Of a stretch of 64,000 nt of DNA, positions 1-9,315 are shown one piece after another. The notes under the pieces were generated by a model. The model was not told the origin of the DNA, searched no databases, and worked only from the letters and a program-made list of their open reading frames with translations. The translations under genes and the position numbers were made by a program. The stretch's first letter is position 1; each line of letters starts with the position of its first letter. Origin of the DNA: CAZUCE01 sp964619265 (lineage in GTDB: Bacteria; Planctomycetota; UBA1135; GCA-002686595); NCBI GenBank assembly GCA_964619265.1, contig CAZUCE010000003.1, positions 1 to 64,000 on the forward strand, given 5' to 3'.

Positions 1-71
1 CCCTGGGGCCTGCGCCCCCTCACGGGCCCTCCAGAGGCCCTTCTCGAGCCCCGCCCCGAGCCCCCCGATTC

Positions 72-1562
72 TTGGTCAAGGTCGCTTTCGTCACCCCCGA
101 GCTCCAGCTCCTGGTCCGCCGCAGCCGCCTCGCCGGCGCGGCCCAGGACCTGGCTGTCCACCTCCGCAAGGCCGGCGCCGACGTCCGCGTCTTCCTCCCG
201 GCCGCCAAAGGCCTCGACTTCGAGGCGCTCTCCGACCTGGAAGTCTGTGGCGAAGTCGGCGTGGAAGATCGCTCCGACGGGCGGCTCCGCAAGCAGATCT
301 TCCGTGTGCGCGGCGGCAAGCTCGGCGACCTGCCGGTCTACCTGATCGAGCACCCGCGCCTGTTCGGCGAGCGCTTCCCCTACGGCGACGAGAACGGACC
401 CTACGAAGACAACTGGCATCGCTACGCGCTGTTTACCCGCGCCGTGTTGGCTGCGCTGGATTTGCTCGCCTTTGAGGCCGATGTCCTGCACGGTCTGGAC
501 TGGACCGCCGGGTTGCTTCCTCTGATCCACCAGCTCTCGCTGCCCAACTTGCCCGAGGGCCATTTCCTCCACCGCGCCGGCACGTTCTATTCTGTGTTGA
601 ACCTCGCTATGCAAGGCGAGTTCGAGCGCGAGGTGTTGCCAAAGATCGGCATCCCCCAGGAGCACTTCAAGCACTCAGGCGGCGTTGAGTTTGCCGGCAA
701 GGTCAACTTCCTAAAGGCGGGCGTAGAGTTCTCGACCATCGTCGGCACGCACTCGCCGAGCCACGCGCAAGTCATCCAAACCCGCGACCGCGGCTACGGG
801 CTCGAAGACTCCTTCGAGAACCGCAAGAAAGAGCTCGTCGGGATCCACAACGGCATCGACTTCGAGTCCTGGAATCCCGAGACAGATCCGCTGATCCCGG
901 CCAACTTCTCGGGAACCGCGAAGGGCCTGTCCGGCAAGCAAAAGTGCAAGTCGTCACTACAAGAAGCTCTGCAACTCGACATCGGGGAGAAGAGCCTGCT
1001 CGCATGCCACATTGGTCGCTGGGACGCCGACTCGGGCTTTGACCTGCTTGCGGAAGTGATCAGCAGCGTGCTCGAGCACGACATTGAATTGGTCGTCATG
1101 GGCGCCGGAGGCGAAGACGTCACACGCCGCATGAAGACAATCCAAGGCACGTTTGTGGGCCGCATGCGCGTGCTCGGTGGCTACGACGCGGCCGCCGCCC
1201 ATCGATTGGTCGCGGGCGCTGATTTGCTGCTCCTGCCCTCTCACTACCAGCCCGCCAACCCGCTGTTCGCGATTGGCATGCGCTACGGCGTCGTCCCGCT
1301 GATCTTCGGTCATGGGGGCCTCGAAGACGTGGTCTCCGATGTGGAAGCCGACCCCAAAAACGGCCTCGGCTTCCAGTTCTCGCCCTACACCGGCGCGGGA
1401 TTGCTAAGTGGAATCCTGCGCGCCAAGGAAGCGTTCGATTCCCCGAAAGCCTGGAACGCGATGCAGCGTCGCGGACTCGAGCAGGACTTCAGCCGCGAAC
1501 ACACCGCTTCGGAATACCTGAAGGCCTACCGCCGCGTGACGAGACGCGTGCGCGGGCGCTGA
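72..1562 (+). CDS. GT5 glycogen/starch synthase-like protein, probably catalytically altered
   Basis: 496 aa, full length for bacterial GlgA (about 480). The fold is recognisable: N-terminal KVAFVTPEL strand, FAGKVNFLKAG segment, HNGIDFESWNPETD, and the C-terminal MRYGVVPLIFGHGGLEDVV nucleotide-sugar region. Residues that are essential in E. coli GlgA are changed. The K-x-G-G-L loop reads RLAGA (about residues 19-23), the HDW histidine is Leu (LDW, 142-144), the Lys of the R-x5-K pair is Ser (GRWDADSGFD, near 316), and the first Glu of the E-x7-E motif is Gln (PSHYQPANP, near 393). The Arg is kept. It may be a pseudoenzyme or use another substrate. The TTG start is chosen because the family begins directly at this strand. 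A ROK kinase follows 8 nt downstream, so a sugar/glycogen role is plausible. Confidence 0.85.
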   Translation: MVKVAFVTPELQLLVRRSRLAGAAQDLAVHLRKAGADVRVFLPAAKGLDFEALSDLEVCGEVGVEDRSDGRLRKQIFRVRGGKLGDLPVYLIEHPRLFGERFPYGDENGPYEDNWHRYALFTRAVLAALDLLAFEADVLHGLDWTAGLLPLIHQLSLPNLPEGHFLHRAGTFYSVLNLAMQGEFEREVLPKIGIPQEHFKHSGGVEFAGKVNFLKAGVEFSTIVGTHSPSHAQVIQTRDRGYGLEDSFENRKKELVGIHNGIDFESWNPETDPLIPANFSGTAKGLSGKQKCKSSLQEALQLDIGEKSLLACHIGRWDADSGFDLLAEVISSVLEHDIELVVMGAGGEDVTRRMKTIQGTFVGRMRVLGGYDAAAAHRLVAGADLLLLPSHYQPANPLFAIGMRYGVVPLIFGHGGLEDVVSDVEADPKNGLGFQFSPYTGAGLLSGILRAKEAFDSPKAWNAMQRRGLEQDFSREHTASEYLKAYRRVTRRVRGR

Positions 1563-1570
1563 TCAGCGCC

Positions 1571-2500
1571 GTGGTCGAACAGGCCTGCAATAGAGCTATC
1601 GGTCTCGACATCGGCGGGACGTCGATCAAAGCCGGCGCAACCGACCAACAAGGTGAGCCCCTCGTGGAGGCTCGCCGCGAGCAACGCGAGCGGGATGGCT
1701 ACGAGCAGTTGCTGGGTCGCTGCACCGATCTAGTTCATGAGCTGGCCGAAGATCCCGAGCGGGATCCAGTCGGGCTCGGTGTGCCTGGCTTGATCGACAC
1801 CTCGATCGGCGTCGTCCTTGAGTCCCCCAATCTGCCCGAGCTGGACGGCCGACCCCTGGCCCGTGACTTAGCCAGGAAACTCGGTCGCGCCGAAGACTCG
1901 ATCGGCCTCGAGAACGATGCCAATGCCGCCGCGGTTGGCGAAGGCTGGACCGGCGCTGGACGCGACTTGCCGGAGTTCCTGCTGGTGACCCTGGGCACCG
2001 GCATCGGCGGTGGCTTGATTCAAAACGGCCAGCTCGTGCGCGGGGCCGGCATGGCCGGCGAGATCGGGCACGTCAAAATCGCGGCCGAAGACTCACCCGG
2101 CCTGATCGAGTGTGGGTGCGGCCGGCGCGGCTGCCTGGAGACGCTCGCTTCCGCTACCGCTGCCGAACGGCGCGCGGGGCAGGCCGGCTTGCCCCTGGAC
2201 CTCGCGGTTCTAACCGATCGAGCGCGAGCCGCCGCAGGACCCGAGCGCGACCTGCTTGAAGCGGTCGGATACGACCTCGGCTTCGGTCTCGGAGCTGCCG
2301 TGAACCTCCTCGATCTGCGGGCGTACGTGGTAGGCGGCGGATTTTCCGCTGCTCTCGACATGCTCGAACCCGGGGTGCGCAAGGGCTTGCAAGCCAGCAC
2401 CTACGGAGACCGCCTCAACGGTGTGCGCCTGGAACCCGCTCGGCTCGGTGCCCGCGCCGGCTGGATCGGCGCCGCGCGCGTCGGGCTCCTCCGCACTTAG
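1571..2500 (+). CDS. ROK-family sugar kinase (glucokinase-like)
   Basis: 309 aa, normal for ROK glucokinases, which phosphorylate glucose or a related hexose with ATP in the cytosol. The ATP-binding loop LDIGGTSIKAG is at the N-terminus, followed by GLGVPGLID, the catalytic ENDANAAA segment, LGTGIGGGL, and the ROK zinc motif GHVKIA...CGCGRRGCLE. There is no N-terminal helix-turn-helix, so it is a kinase rather than a NagC/XylR-type repressor. The start is GTG, 8 nt after the GT5-like gene, so co-transcription is likely. Exact sugar specificity cannot be read from the sequence. Confidence 0.9.
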   Translation: MVEQACNRAIGLDIGGTSIKAGATDQQGEPLVEARREQRERDGYEQLLGRCTDLVHELAEDPERDPVGLGVPGLIDTSIGVVLESPNLPELDGRPLARDLARKLGRAEDSIGLENDANAAAVGEGWTGAGRDLPEFLLVTLGTGIGGGLIQNGQLVRGAGMAGEIGHVKIAAEDSPGLIECGCGRRGCLETLASATAAERRAGQAGLPLDLAVLTDRARAAAGPERDLLEAVGYDLGFGLGAAVNLLDLRAYVVGGGFSAALDMLEPGVRKGLQASTYGDRLNGVRLEPARLGARAGWIGAARVGLLRT

Positions 2501-2551
2501 CTTGCTCGACCGCGGCTGATCCCATAGCCAGCGGCGCTGCCCTCCCTCCCC

Positions 2552-3523
2552 ATGACCGACACCTCCACCGCGATTCGCGTCGCGGGGCTCCACATGAGCT
2601 ACCGGCGCGGACTGTTCAGGCGTTCTTTTCCCGCGCTCCATTCCATCGACCTCGAGGTTGGGCGCGGCAGCGTCTTCGGGTTGCTCGGCCCCAACGGCGC
2701 CGGCAAGACAACGCTGGTCAAGGTCCTGCTCGGCCTCGCCGTTGGCTGGCGCGGAGAGGTCGAAATCCTTGGCCAAAAAGCCGGCACGACCCGCTCCCGA
2801 CAGCGCGTGGGGTACCTGCCCGAGGGGCACCGGCTGCCGGGCTACCTGACGGGGCGCCAGGTGCTCGATCTGTTCGGCCGCATGTCTGGCCACGATCGCG
2901 GGTTCTTGAAAAAGCGCGTTCCCGCCTGGCTAGAGCGCGTCGGCATGACCGCGGATGCCGACCGCAAGCTGCGCGAATACTCCAAGGGGATGCAGCAGCG
3001 CATCGGGCTGGCCCAAGCTCTCATCCACGAACCGAACGTGGTCTTCCTCGACGAGCCCACCGACGGTGTGGATCCCGTCGGCCGCGCCGAGATCCGTCGC
3101 GTCATCGCGGGGCTCCGCGACACGGGCACGACGGTTTTCTTAAACAGTCATCTCCTGCTTGAAGTCGAGGCCATGTGCGATCGCGTGGTCATCCTTCACA
3201 AGGGACGGATCTTGCGCGAGGGATCCTTGGAAGACCTCACGCCGCGGACCGGCGAAGTCACGTTTGACATCAGTCCCGTTCCAGACGATCTACAAGCGCT
3301 CCTCTCCGGCCTTGGCGATGATTTTGAGCGCTCGAGCTCAGGCTTCTCCCTGAAGGCTTCCCAGGAAGAAGCCGACCGTGTCGCGGACCTTTTGCGATCG
3401 CGCTCCATCTCCATCCGACAGATCACCCGCCGGCGCCTGAGCCTCGAAGAGTCGTTCATCGACCTGGTCGGGGATGGGCGCGACTCCTCGGAGTCTACGG
3501 CTCAAGGGGGACAAGACTCATGA
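2552..3523 (+). CDS. ABC transporter ATP-binding protein
   Basis: 323 aa ATPase of the ABC-2/drug-export or natA type. Walker A GPNGAGKTT is near residue 50, the signature YSKGMQQRIG near 145, Walker B VVFLDEPTDGVDP near 165, and the H-loop LNSHLLLEVE near 200. About 90 extra C-terminal residues follow, as is common in CcmA/YhaQ-like ATPases paired with ABC-2 permeases. Its stop overlaps the start of the permease gene by 4 nt (ATGA), so the two are translationally coupled. The substrate is unknown; export or membrane remodelling is the usual role. Confidence 0.93.
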   Translation: MTDTSTAIRVAGLHMSYRRGLFRRSFPALHSIDLEVGRGSVFGLLGPNGAGKTTLVKVLLGLAVGWRGEVEILGQKAGTTRSRQRVGYLPEGHRLPGYLTGRQVLDLFGRMSGHDRGFLKKRVPAWLERVGMTADADRKLREYSKGMQQRIGLAQALIHEPNVVFLDEPTDGVDPVGRAEIRRVIAGLRDTGTTVFLNSHLLLEVEAMCDRVVILHKGRILREGSLEDLTPRTGEVTFDISPVPDDLQALLSGLGDDFERSSSGFSLKASQEEADRVADLLRSRSISIRQITRRRLSLEESFIDLVGDGRDSSESTAQGGQDS

Positions 3524-4791
3524 AGCGCCTCACGATCTCCCTAGCACTCTTTCACGATGCTCTCTACCAGGTGCTCGACAACCGGGTGTTCCGCATCTTG
3601 ATGGTGCTCACGATCGCGCTGATTTCCATCCCCTGGCTGATTGGGTTTCGAGAAGACGAAGTCGTTCTGGCCTGGGGATGGCGCACGTACTTCTACCAGG
3701 ACGTGCTGGAGTCCATGGGCTGGATGCTGGGCGGCCTGCCCGGCACCGACCAGGAGCGACTCATCGGCCAGCTGCAGAACCTGATCGTAAACAAATTGGC
3801 CGGCACCTTCGGGATCTTCTTCTGTCTGGCCGCCACCTCGTTCTTTGTTCCCCGGCTCTTGGAGAAGGGCGCTGCCGACCCCCTTTTCTCCAAGCCCGTC
3901 TCACGCTTCGCCCTGCTGATCTCCAGGTACGTCGCCGGCTTGCTGTTCATCGCCGGGCTCTCCGCGTTCCTCATCGGCGGGATCCACCTGGGCCTGCTGG
4001 TCAACTCCCACTATTCGGACCCCACTTTCCTGTGGACCATTCCGATCCTCGTTTACAAGTTTGGACTGCTGTTCTCTTTCACCGTGCTGGTCGGAGTATG
4101 GACTCGTTCGGCAACGGCTGCTCTCCTGCTCTCCTTTGTGTTTCTGGCCGTCACGGCCGGAGTCCACCTTGGCTGGAGAACCTATCGCTGGTCCGCGGAG
4201 TTCCAGATTTTTGAACCCATCAAGGAAATGTCGGAGCTTCACGAAGATCCTTCCTTGGACGAGGTCAAAAACGATGTGAAGGGCATCGCTAGAGTCGGTC
4301 TAACAACCCTGTCCGTCCTGCATCACGGCCTTCCCAAGATCTCCGACGCGAACGCCCTGGCCGCTCTTGCCCGCACCCAGCTGGAGTCGACTCCGTTCGA
4401 GCAAGAATTCGCTTTCGAGATGGACCAGCGAGAGATCCTGGCTGCCCTGCGGCCGGACGGCGCCCTTGAGCTTCAGCTAGGCAAGGAACTCCAAATTTTG
4501 GAGCCAGGCAGCGAGGGAACCTACGTGGGAAGCTTCAGTGGGAGCGAAATCGAAATCCACCTAGGCGGGCCGTCCGAGCCCGTCGTCCAGATCTCTGGCG
4601 AGCGGGTCGACTTGATCGATCCAAGTCAAGCCCGCGAGGAATTCATGACACCGGAAGACTGGTATAGCTCCAAATTCGACTGGAACGCGGAATGGCGCTA
4701 TAGCGCCTGGTACTCCCTGGGAAGCTCGCTCGCCTTCGTCGGCACGATGCTCGGATTGGCTTGGCTGCGCCTCCGGCGAATCAACTTCTGA
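3520..4791 (+). CDS. ABC-2 type permease subunit with large extracytoplasmic loop
   Basis: 423 aa membrane protein. Helices are visible at about residues 25-45 (RILMVLTIALISIPWLIG), 95-115, 130-160 and 170-220, and one at the C-terminus (SLGSSLAFVGTMLGLAW). About 180 residues between the last two helices are hydrophilic and should lie outside the cytoplasmic membrane. This is the layout of ABC-2 permeases of the GldG/NosY/YhaP kind. It overlaps the ATPase gene by 4 nt and surely works with it. The gene ends in a 211-bp convergent intergenic region. Confidence 0.85.
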   Translation: MKRLTISLALFHDALYQVLDNRVFRILMVLTIALISIPWLIGFREDEVVLAWGWRTYFYQDVLESMGWMLGGLPGTDQERLIGQLQNLIVNKLAGTFGIFFCLAATSFFVPRLLEKGAADPLFSKPVSRFALLISRYVAGLLFIAGLSAFLIGGIHLGLLVNSHYSDPTFLWTIPILVYKFGLLFSFTVLVGVWTRSATAALLLSFVFLAVTAGVHLGWRTYRWSAEFQIFEPIKEMSELHEDPSLDEVKNDVKGIARVGLTTLSVLHHGLPKISDANALAALARTQLESTPFEQEFAFEMDQREILAALRPDGALELQLGKELQILEPGSEGTYVGSFSGSEIEIHLGGPSEPVVQISGERVDLIDPSQAREEFMTPEDWYSSKFDWNAEWRYSAWYSLGSSLAFVGTMLGLAWLRLRRINF

Positions 4792-5002
4792 GGCCATCCC
4801 CCACTCAACCCCAGGGCACCTTGAGTGCAATCGGCACCCTACGTCTTGGAGCTGGTGAAACTCCTAGCAGAGCAAAGCCTGCGTTGAAGGCTGCTCCGGT
4901 TCTCAGCCGGCCGGTTCAGGACGAGGCCGGCCCCTGGATCGGGGTCGTTCGGGCTCCGCACCAGCAGAGCCCGTCAAGAGGCCGTTCGCTTGACCACTTC
5001 GC

Positions 5003-5713
5003 TCAGAGTTTGCCTGCCTGGGAGGAACCCGAGTCAGGTTCCAGCTCCAGCGCCAACCGCTCGAGAATCGGAAGCAGCGTCTCGACCTCAGCGCCTTCGG
5101 CATTCAAAGGCCAGGTGGCGACCAACAGCTGCCCAGCTTCCCGATTCGAGGTCAGGTTCACGCGAATCGTGTCCTGAAAGGAGCCTTCCTCTTCAAACGA
5201 GCGGAACGCCAGGAAATCGGTCTCCAGGGTGAGCCCAGGGCCCACCGGCGTGGTTCCCTTCTCGAGGAAGCCCTCGAACGCGTGCTCGCCGGGGTCCTCT
5301 TGCCATTCCTCGAAGCGATCGGAAAGGTCGTCCCCACGCACGAAATCTTGGGCCTTGAATTGCCGGGAAACCGCGAGGACGGCGCCGTAGCGGCCGAGCA
5401 GAAAAACCTCGGGAACCGGCCGCCCCGCTTCGTCCAGCAACTCGCCGGAGGGGCGCATGTAGCGGGCCCACCGCTGGTCGTTGGCCACGGCAACTCCACC
5501 GGTTCGAACGAACCCGAACGGCAGCGCCGCTTCATCCGGCAGCAGGTCGATCGCTAGGCCTCCTGAGTCTGCTCGTTGGATCGCGCGCCCGGCCAGCGCG
5601 ATCGCTGTGGATCCCAGGAGGCCCAGCAAAATGACGATGAACAGCGTCTTGAACAGCCCGTCGGGCCGCTGATCTTCGCCCGTCAGGGCGCCGGAATCCT
5701 CCACCGCGCTCAT
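5003..5713 (-). CDS. Membrane-anchored protein of unknown function
   Basis: 236 aa, not recognised. One transmembrane helix near residues 20-42 (KTLFIVILLGLLGSTAIALAG) is followed by a soluble domain of about 190 residues on the outer side. The ATG at 5713 overlaps the stop of the upstream gene by 4 nt (ATGA), which fixes the start although the reading frame stays open further upstream. It is the last gene of a minus-strand run that includes acyl-CoA enzymes. The upstream neighbour has the same design (helix plus outer domain), so the two proteins may form a pair. Confidence 0.75.
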   Translation of the reverse strand: MSAVEDSGALTGEDQRPDGLFKTLFIVILLGLLGSTAIALAGRAIQRADSGGLAIDLLPDEAALPFGFVRTGGVAVANDQRWARYMRPSGELLDEAGRPVPEVFLLGRYGAVLAVSRQFKAQDFVRGDDLSDRFEEWQEDPGEHAFEGFLEKGTTPVGPGLTLETDFLAFRSFEEEGSFQDTIRVNLTSNREAGQLLVATWPLNAEGAEVETLLPILERLALELEPDSGSSQAGKL

Positions 5714-6465
5714 CGAGGCGAGTCCGGCCAAACCTGGAAGGGCTCCAAAAACCGATTGAGTTCCTCTTCGGTGGCTTTGGTTTCGCCAGTCGAGACCATC
5801 CGAAGGATGAGCGGCCGATCGCGACCCTCGCTGAGGTCGATCACGAGCTCCTGAATGTCCTGCTCGCCGAGCAGCGGGATCTCCTGGCCGATGATGTCGC
5901 CGCGCACACCGCTGACCGTCTTGCCCTGAAGGACGAGTTCGACGTCCTCCTTGTTCTCGCGAGGTGCCGCAGCAAGCTCGTCGAACATGCCGGGAGAAGC
6001 GTAGTCCTCCACGCTCTCGTTTGAAGCCAGCTGCCAGAGGACCAGTCGAGTGCCGCTGCCCGCAGGTCGGTCGTCGTTCGGATCCTCCATGATTGTCATG
6101 ACCCGATGCCCAGCCGGAACGAAGACGTCCGCTTCGCCGGGTCCAGCCTTCTCGAGGAACCAACGGGCTAGGGGCGCCTCCCGCAAGACAGCCTGGTCGA
6201 ACAGGGTCGACGTGTAGCCGCTCGGAGGCGCATCGCCATAGGGCAGGACTTCAGCGACCGCCGGCCACGCCCGCTCGGGTCCGACCAAATCGCGGAATTG
6301 GCTGTAGATCCAGATCGTGCCGCCGATGAACAGGGCGAGCGTCAGCAAACATCCGCCGCCGCAGCCCCAAAACCACATGGGCATCCCGCGCCGGCGGCGC
6401 GGTGAGTCCTGTTCGAGTTCGGCTTTCCAGCGTTCGCTGGGGTTCTCCTGGGTGGATTCGTTCAT
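5710..6465 (-). CDS. Membrane-anchored protein of unknown function
   Basis: 251 aa, not recognised. A charged N-terminus (PRRRRG) precedes one helix (MWFWGCGGGCLLTLALFIGG, about residues 29-52). The remaining 200 residues are soluble and rich in acidic residues and Pro. ATG start, 6 nt after the stop of the 3-hydroxyacyl-CoA dehydrogenase gene, so it probably belongs to the same transcript. It overlaps the next gene by 4 nt. No catalytic motif is apparent. Confidence 0.75.
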   Translation of the reverse strand: MNESTQENPSERWKAELEQDSPRRRRGMPMWFWGCGGGCLLTLALFIGGTIWIYSQFRDLVGPERAWPAVAEVLPYGDAPPSGYTSTLFDQAVLREAPLARWFLEKAGPGEADVFVPAGHRVMTIMEDPNDDRPAGSGTRLVLWQLASNESVEDYASPGMFDELAAAPRENKEDVELVLQGKTVSGVRGDIIGQEIPLLGEQDIQELVIDLSEGRDRPLILRMVSTGETKATEEELNRFLEPFQVWPDSPR

Positions 6466-6471
6466 AGCTGA

Positions 6472-7338
6472 TCAGCCCTCGCTCCAGTCGTAGAAGCCGC
6501 GTCCCGACTTCTTGCCAAGCTTGCCATCCGCAACCATTTGCTTCAGCAATTCAGGCGGCGTGAAGCGGTCTCCCAGAGCTTCCGAGAGGTAGCTCGAAAT
6601 CGAAAGTCGCACGTCGAGTCCGACTAAGTCGGTGAGTCGCAGGGGTCCCATCGGGTGTCCATAGCCGAGGGTCATGGCCTTGTCGATGTCCTCCGCCGAA
6701 GCGACGCCGTCCTCGACCATGCGGATCGCCTCCATGCCGATTGCGACGCCAAGCCGCGAGGAGGCGAAGCCGGGCCGATCGATCACCGTGATGGGCTCCT
6801 TCCCCATGCGTTCGGCCAGCCCCACCGAAGTCTCCATGGCCGCCTCTGAGCTTTGGTCTGCGCGCACCACCTCGACCAGCTTCATGATGTGAACCGGATT
6901 GAAGAAGTGCATCCCGGTCACGCGCTCAGGGTGCGGCACGGCCTCGGCGATCTTCGTCAGCGAAAGCGACGACGTGTTGGACGCGAGCAGCACCTCCGGA
7001 CCGAGCATCCCGCCGAGATCGGCGAGCAAGCGCTGCTTGAGGTCGAGCTTCTCGGGAACTGCTTCGACAACGCACTGAGCACCTTCGGCGGCGGCCTTGG
7101 CATCCGTCGCCACCGAAAGATGCGAAAGCGTTGCGTCGCGCACGGCCTCGGTGACCTTGCCGCGCGCCACGCCCTTGTCCAAATTGCCTTTCACCTTGCC
7201 CAGCGCCCGTTCGAGCACCGCAGGATCCAGGTCTACCAGCGTCGTGGCTACACCGCACTGACAGAGGGCTTGGGCAATCCCATGCCCCATGGTTCCGCCG
7301 CCGATGACGACGGCCTTCTCGATCGAGGAAGCATTCAT
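6472..7338 (-). CDS. 3-hydroxyacyl-CoA dehydrogenase (3-hydroxybutyryl-CoA dehydrogenase type)
   Basis: 288 aa, the length of short monofunctional enzymes (Hbd/PaaH/FadB2). It interconverts 3-hydroxyacyl-CoA and 3-ketoacyl-CoA with NAD(P). The Rossmann motif VVIGGGTMGHGIAQ is at the N-terminus. The family signature HFFNPVHIMKLVEVV, with the catalytic His, lies near 140, and the C-terminal helical domain has GYGHPMGPLRLTDLVGLDV. It lies in a run with an enoyl-CoA hydratase and an MDR oxidoreductase, consistent with fatty-acid beta-oxidation or a butyryl-CoA-like pathway. Start ATG with 29 nt to the upstream gene. Confidence 0.93.
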   Translation of the reverse strand: MNASSIEKAVVIGGGTMGHGIAQALCQCGVATTLVDLDPAVLERALGKVKGNLDKGVARGKVTEAVRDATLSHLSVATDAKAAAEGAQCVVEAVPEKLDLKQRLLADLGGMLGPEVLLASNTSSLSLTKIAEAVPHPERVTGMHFFNPVHIMKLVEVVRADQSSEAAMETSVGLAERMGKEPITVIDRPGFASSRLGVAIGMEAIRMVEDGVASAEDIDKAMTLGYGHPMGPLRLTDLVGLDVRLSISSYLSEALGDRFTPPELLKQMVADGKLGKKSGRGFYDWSEG

Positions 7339-7367
7339 GGTTTCTGAAGAATTCGCGGGAGCGAGCG

Positions 7368-8399
7368 TTACTTCCCGGGCTCGAGGACAATCTTGCCCGA
7401 AGCCCCTTTGGCTTCGAGCTTTTCGTGCGCATCGCGCACAGCGGACATGGGGACGACCGAATCGACGACCGGCCGGTAGTGGCCGCGGGCGACATGGTCG
7501 AAAATGATCGGCAGCGCGGTGCGTGGACCCATGGTCGATCCCAGCACCGACTGATTTTTCATAAACAGATGCGGAAGGGCGATCGAGACTTTAGGTCCGG
7601 TCGTTCCGCCGCAGGTGACCAGGCGTCCTAGCCGGGCCAAGCTACGCATGGATCCAGCCCAGGTGGCCGGCCCGATATGTTCGACAACGACATCGGCGCC
7701 CAGGCCATCGGTGAGCCGCTTGACCTCTTTCGGCCAGTCCTCGTGATAGTGATCGATGGCCTGTTCGGCTCCCAGCTCGCAGGCTAGCGCCCGCTTGCCT
7801 TCGGTACCGGCGGTCGCCAGCACGCGGGCGCCCATGTGACGGGCGATCTGCACCGCGGCCGAGCCAACTCCGCTAGCCGCGCCGAGCACCAAAATCGTCT
7901 CGCCCGCTTCCAGTTGCGCGCGATCGATCATGCCCCATGCGGTGAGAAATGCGAGCGGCACCGCGGCCGCCTGCACCGGATCGAGTCCGTCCGGCAACGG
8001 AAAGACATAGCGTGCGTCGATAGCAACCAGCTCGACGTCGAAACCGTCGCCGTGCTCGCCGCGAATCGAGTAGTCGGGCGCCAGGTGATCCTGACCCGCC
8101 TGATCCCACTCCTCGCCCGCCACGGTGTAGCCGGGCTCGAGCACGACTTTCTGGCCGGGCCGGAATGCGGTGACGCCTTCCCCCACCGCCACGATCTCGC
8201 CGGTACCGTCGCAGCCAAGCACCCGCGGAAAGTCCACCGGGAACCCGGGCATTCCCCGCCGAACCCAGAGGTCCAAGTGATTGATCGACACGCCCAAAAC
8301 GCGGACGAGGACCTGCCCGCGCGACGCGATCGGCTCGTCCACTTCGTCGAGTCGTAGGACTTCCGGTCCGCCATGCTCGTGAATGCGAACGGCCTTCAC
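7368..8399 (-). CDS. MDR-superfamily zinc-type alcohol dehydrogenase-like / quinone oxidoreductase
   Basis: 343 aa medium-chain dehydrogenase/reductase. The N-terminal GroES-like part carries GVSINHLDLWVRRG and a GCDGTGEIVAVGEGV stretch. The cofactor motif LVLGAASGVGSAAVQIA near residue 175 indicates NADP(H) or NAD(H) binding. There is no Cys cluster for a structural zinc, so it resembles QOR/crotonyl-CoA-reductase-like members. The GTG at 8399 overlaps the upstream stop (GTGA), which sets the start; the frame itself stays open to 9080 over the hydratase gene. The neighbours suggest an acyl-CoA-linked substrate, but that is inference. Confidence 0.88.
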   Translation of the reverse strand: MKAVRIHEHGGPEVLRLDEVDEPIASRGQVLVRVLGVSINHLDLWVRRGMPGFPVDFPRVLGCDGTGEIVAVGEGVTAFRPGQKVVLEPGYTVAGEEWDQAGQDHLAPDYSIRGEHGDGFDVELVAIDARYVFPLPDGLDPVQAAAVPLAFLTAWGMIDRAQLEAGETILVLGAASGVGSAAVQIARHMGARVLATAGTEGKRALACELGAEQAIDHYHEDWPKEVKRLTDGLGADVVVEHIGPATWAGSMRSLARLGRLVTCGGTTGPKVSIALPHLFMKNQSVLGSTMGPRTALPIIFDHVARGHYRPVVDSVVPMSAVRDAHEKLEAKGASGKIVLEPGK

Positions 8400-9274
8400 G
8401 ATTTGCCTTCCGCCGGGCTGCTTCCCGTCAGGTTCGCATCGGGCGGAGCGACAAAATGGGGAGCGCGTTTTTCCAGGAACGCCGCCAGTCCTTCCTTTGC
8501 GTCGGGGCCGCTGAACAGCCGCTGTTGCAGCTCGCGCTCCAGCGCCAAGCCCGATTCGAGCGGAATCTCGCAGCCCGTCTGCACGGCGCGCTTGATCAAG
8601 CCAACCGCGGTCGAGCTGCGGCCCGGACGCAGGAAGCCGCCTACATACTCCAGCACTTCTTCGAGGAACGAGCCGTCGTCGGCCGCCTCGATTTGGCTCT
8701 CCACAAGCCCGAGATTCTCCGCCTCGTCGTAACCAAAGGTGCGACCTGTTGCCATCAACTCGATCGAGCGCGGCTTGCCGACCAGCCGGCCGAGCCGTTG
8801 GGTTCCGCCGGTGCCCGGCAGCACCCCGAGCGCGACCTCGGGCAACCCGCACTTTCCCGAATCTTTGCGCGCGATGCGCAAGTCGCAGGCCAAAGCGATT
8901 TCGAGTCCGCCGCCCACGCAGTGCCCGCCGATCGCGGCCACCACAAGCTTCGGAGTGTGCTCGAGCCGTAAGAGAGTCTCGTTTGCGTGCAGGCAGAAGT
9001 TGTACTTGAACACCGGTTCGGCCCGCTCGAGCATCGAGATGTCGGCCCCAGCGCAGAAGAACTTCTCGCCCTCGCCGCAAATCACGATGACCTCGACCTC
9101 GCGCTCGAAGCGTGCACGCAGGATCGCTTCATCCAGATCGCGCATCATCTCGAGGGAGTACCCGTTGGCCGGCGGATTGGTGAGGGTGAACAGCGCGATC
9201 CCACCGCCGGAGCGATAGGTCAGCTTGCCGTTCGGCAGCGCTTCGGGAGCGCTGAGAGCATCCATTCGAGACAT
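8396..9274 (-). CDS. Enoyl-CoA hydratase/isomerase (crotonase superfamily)
   Basis: 292 aa. The oxyanion-hole segments of crotonases are present: KFFCAGADISML near residue 75 and AAIGGHCVGGGLEIALACDLRIA near 115. They are followed by GLPEVALGVLPGTGGTQRLGRLVG, whose Glu fits the hydratase catalytic pair. It hydrates 2-enoyl-CoA in beta-oxidation or related pathways. It sits directly before the MDR gene (4-nt overlap) and upstream of the 3-hydroxyacyl-CoA dehydrogenase, the next enzyme of the pathway. ATG start, 41 nt after the epimerase gene. Confidence 0.93.
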   Translation of the reverse strand: MSRMDALSAPEALPNGKLTYRSGGGIALFTLTNPPANGYSLEMMRDLDEAILRARFEREVEVIVICGEGEKFFCAGADISMLERAEPVFKYNFCLHANETLLRLEHTPKLVVAAIGGHCVGGGLEIALACDLRIARKDSGKCGLPEVALGVLPGTGGTQRLGRLVGKPRSIELMATGRTFGYDEAENLGLVESQIEAADDGSFLEEVLEYVGGFLRPGRSSTAVGLIKRAVQTGCEIPLESGLALERELQQRLFSGPDAKEGLAAFLEKRAPHFVAPPDANLTGSSPAEGKS

Positions 9275-9315
9275 CTGAAAGCTGGCGGATTCGGGAGGAT
9301 TCGGAGACCGAAGAT

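Noticed and set aside
1..71. Possible N-terminal extension of the GT5-like gene beyond the window
   Set aside because: The frame is open, but the family starts at the KVAFVTPE strand and the upstream codons are Pro/Arg-rich without similarity.
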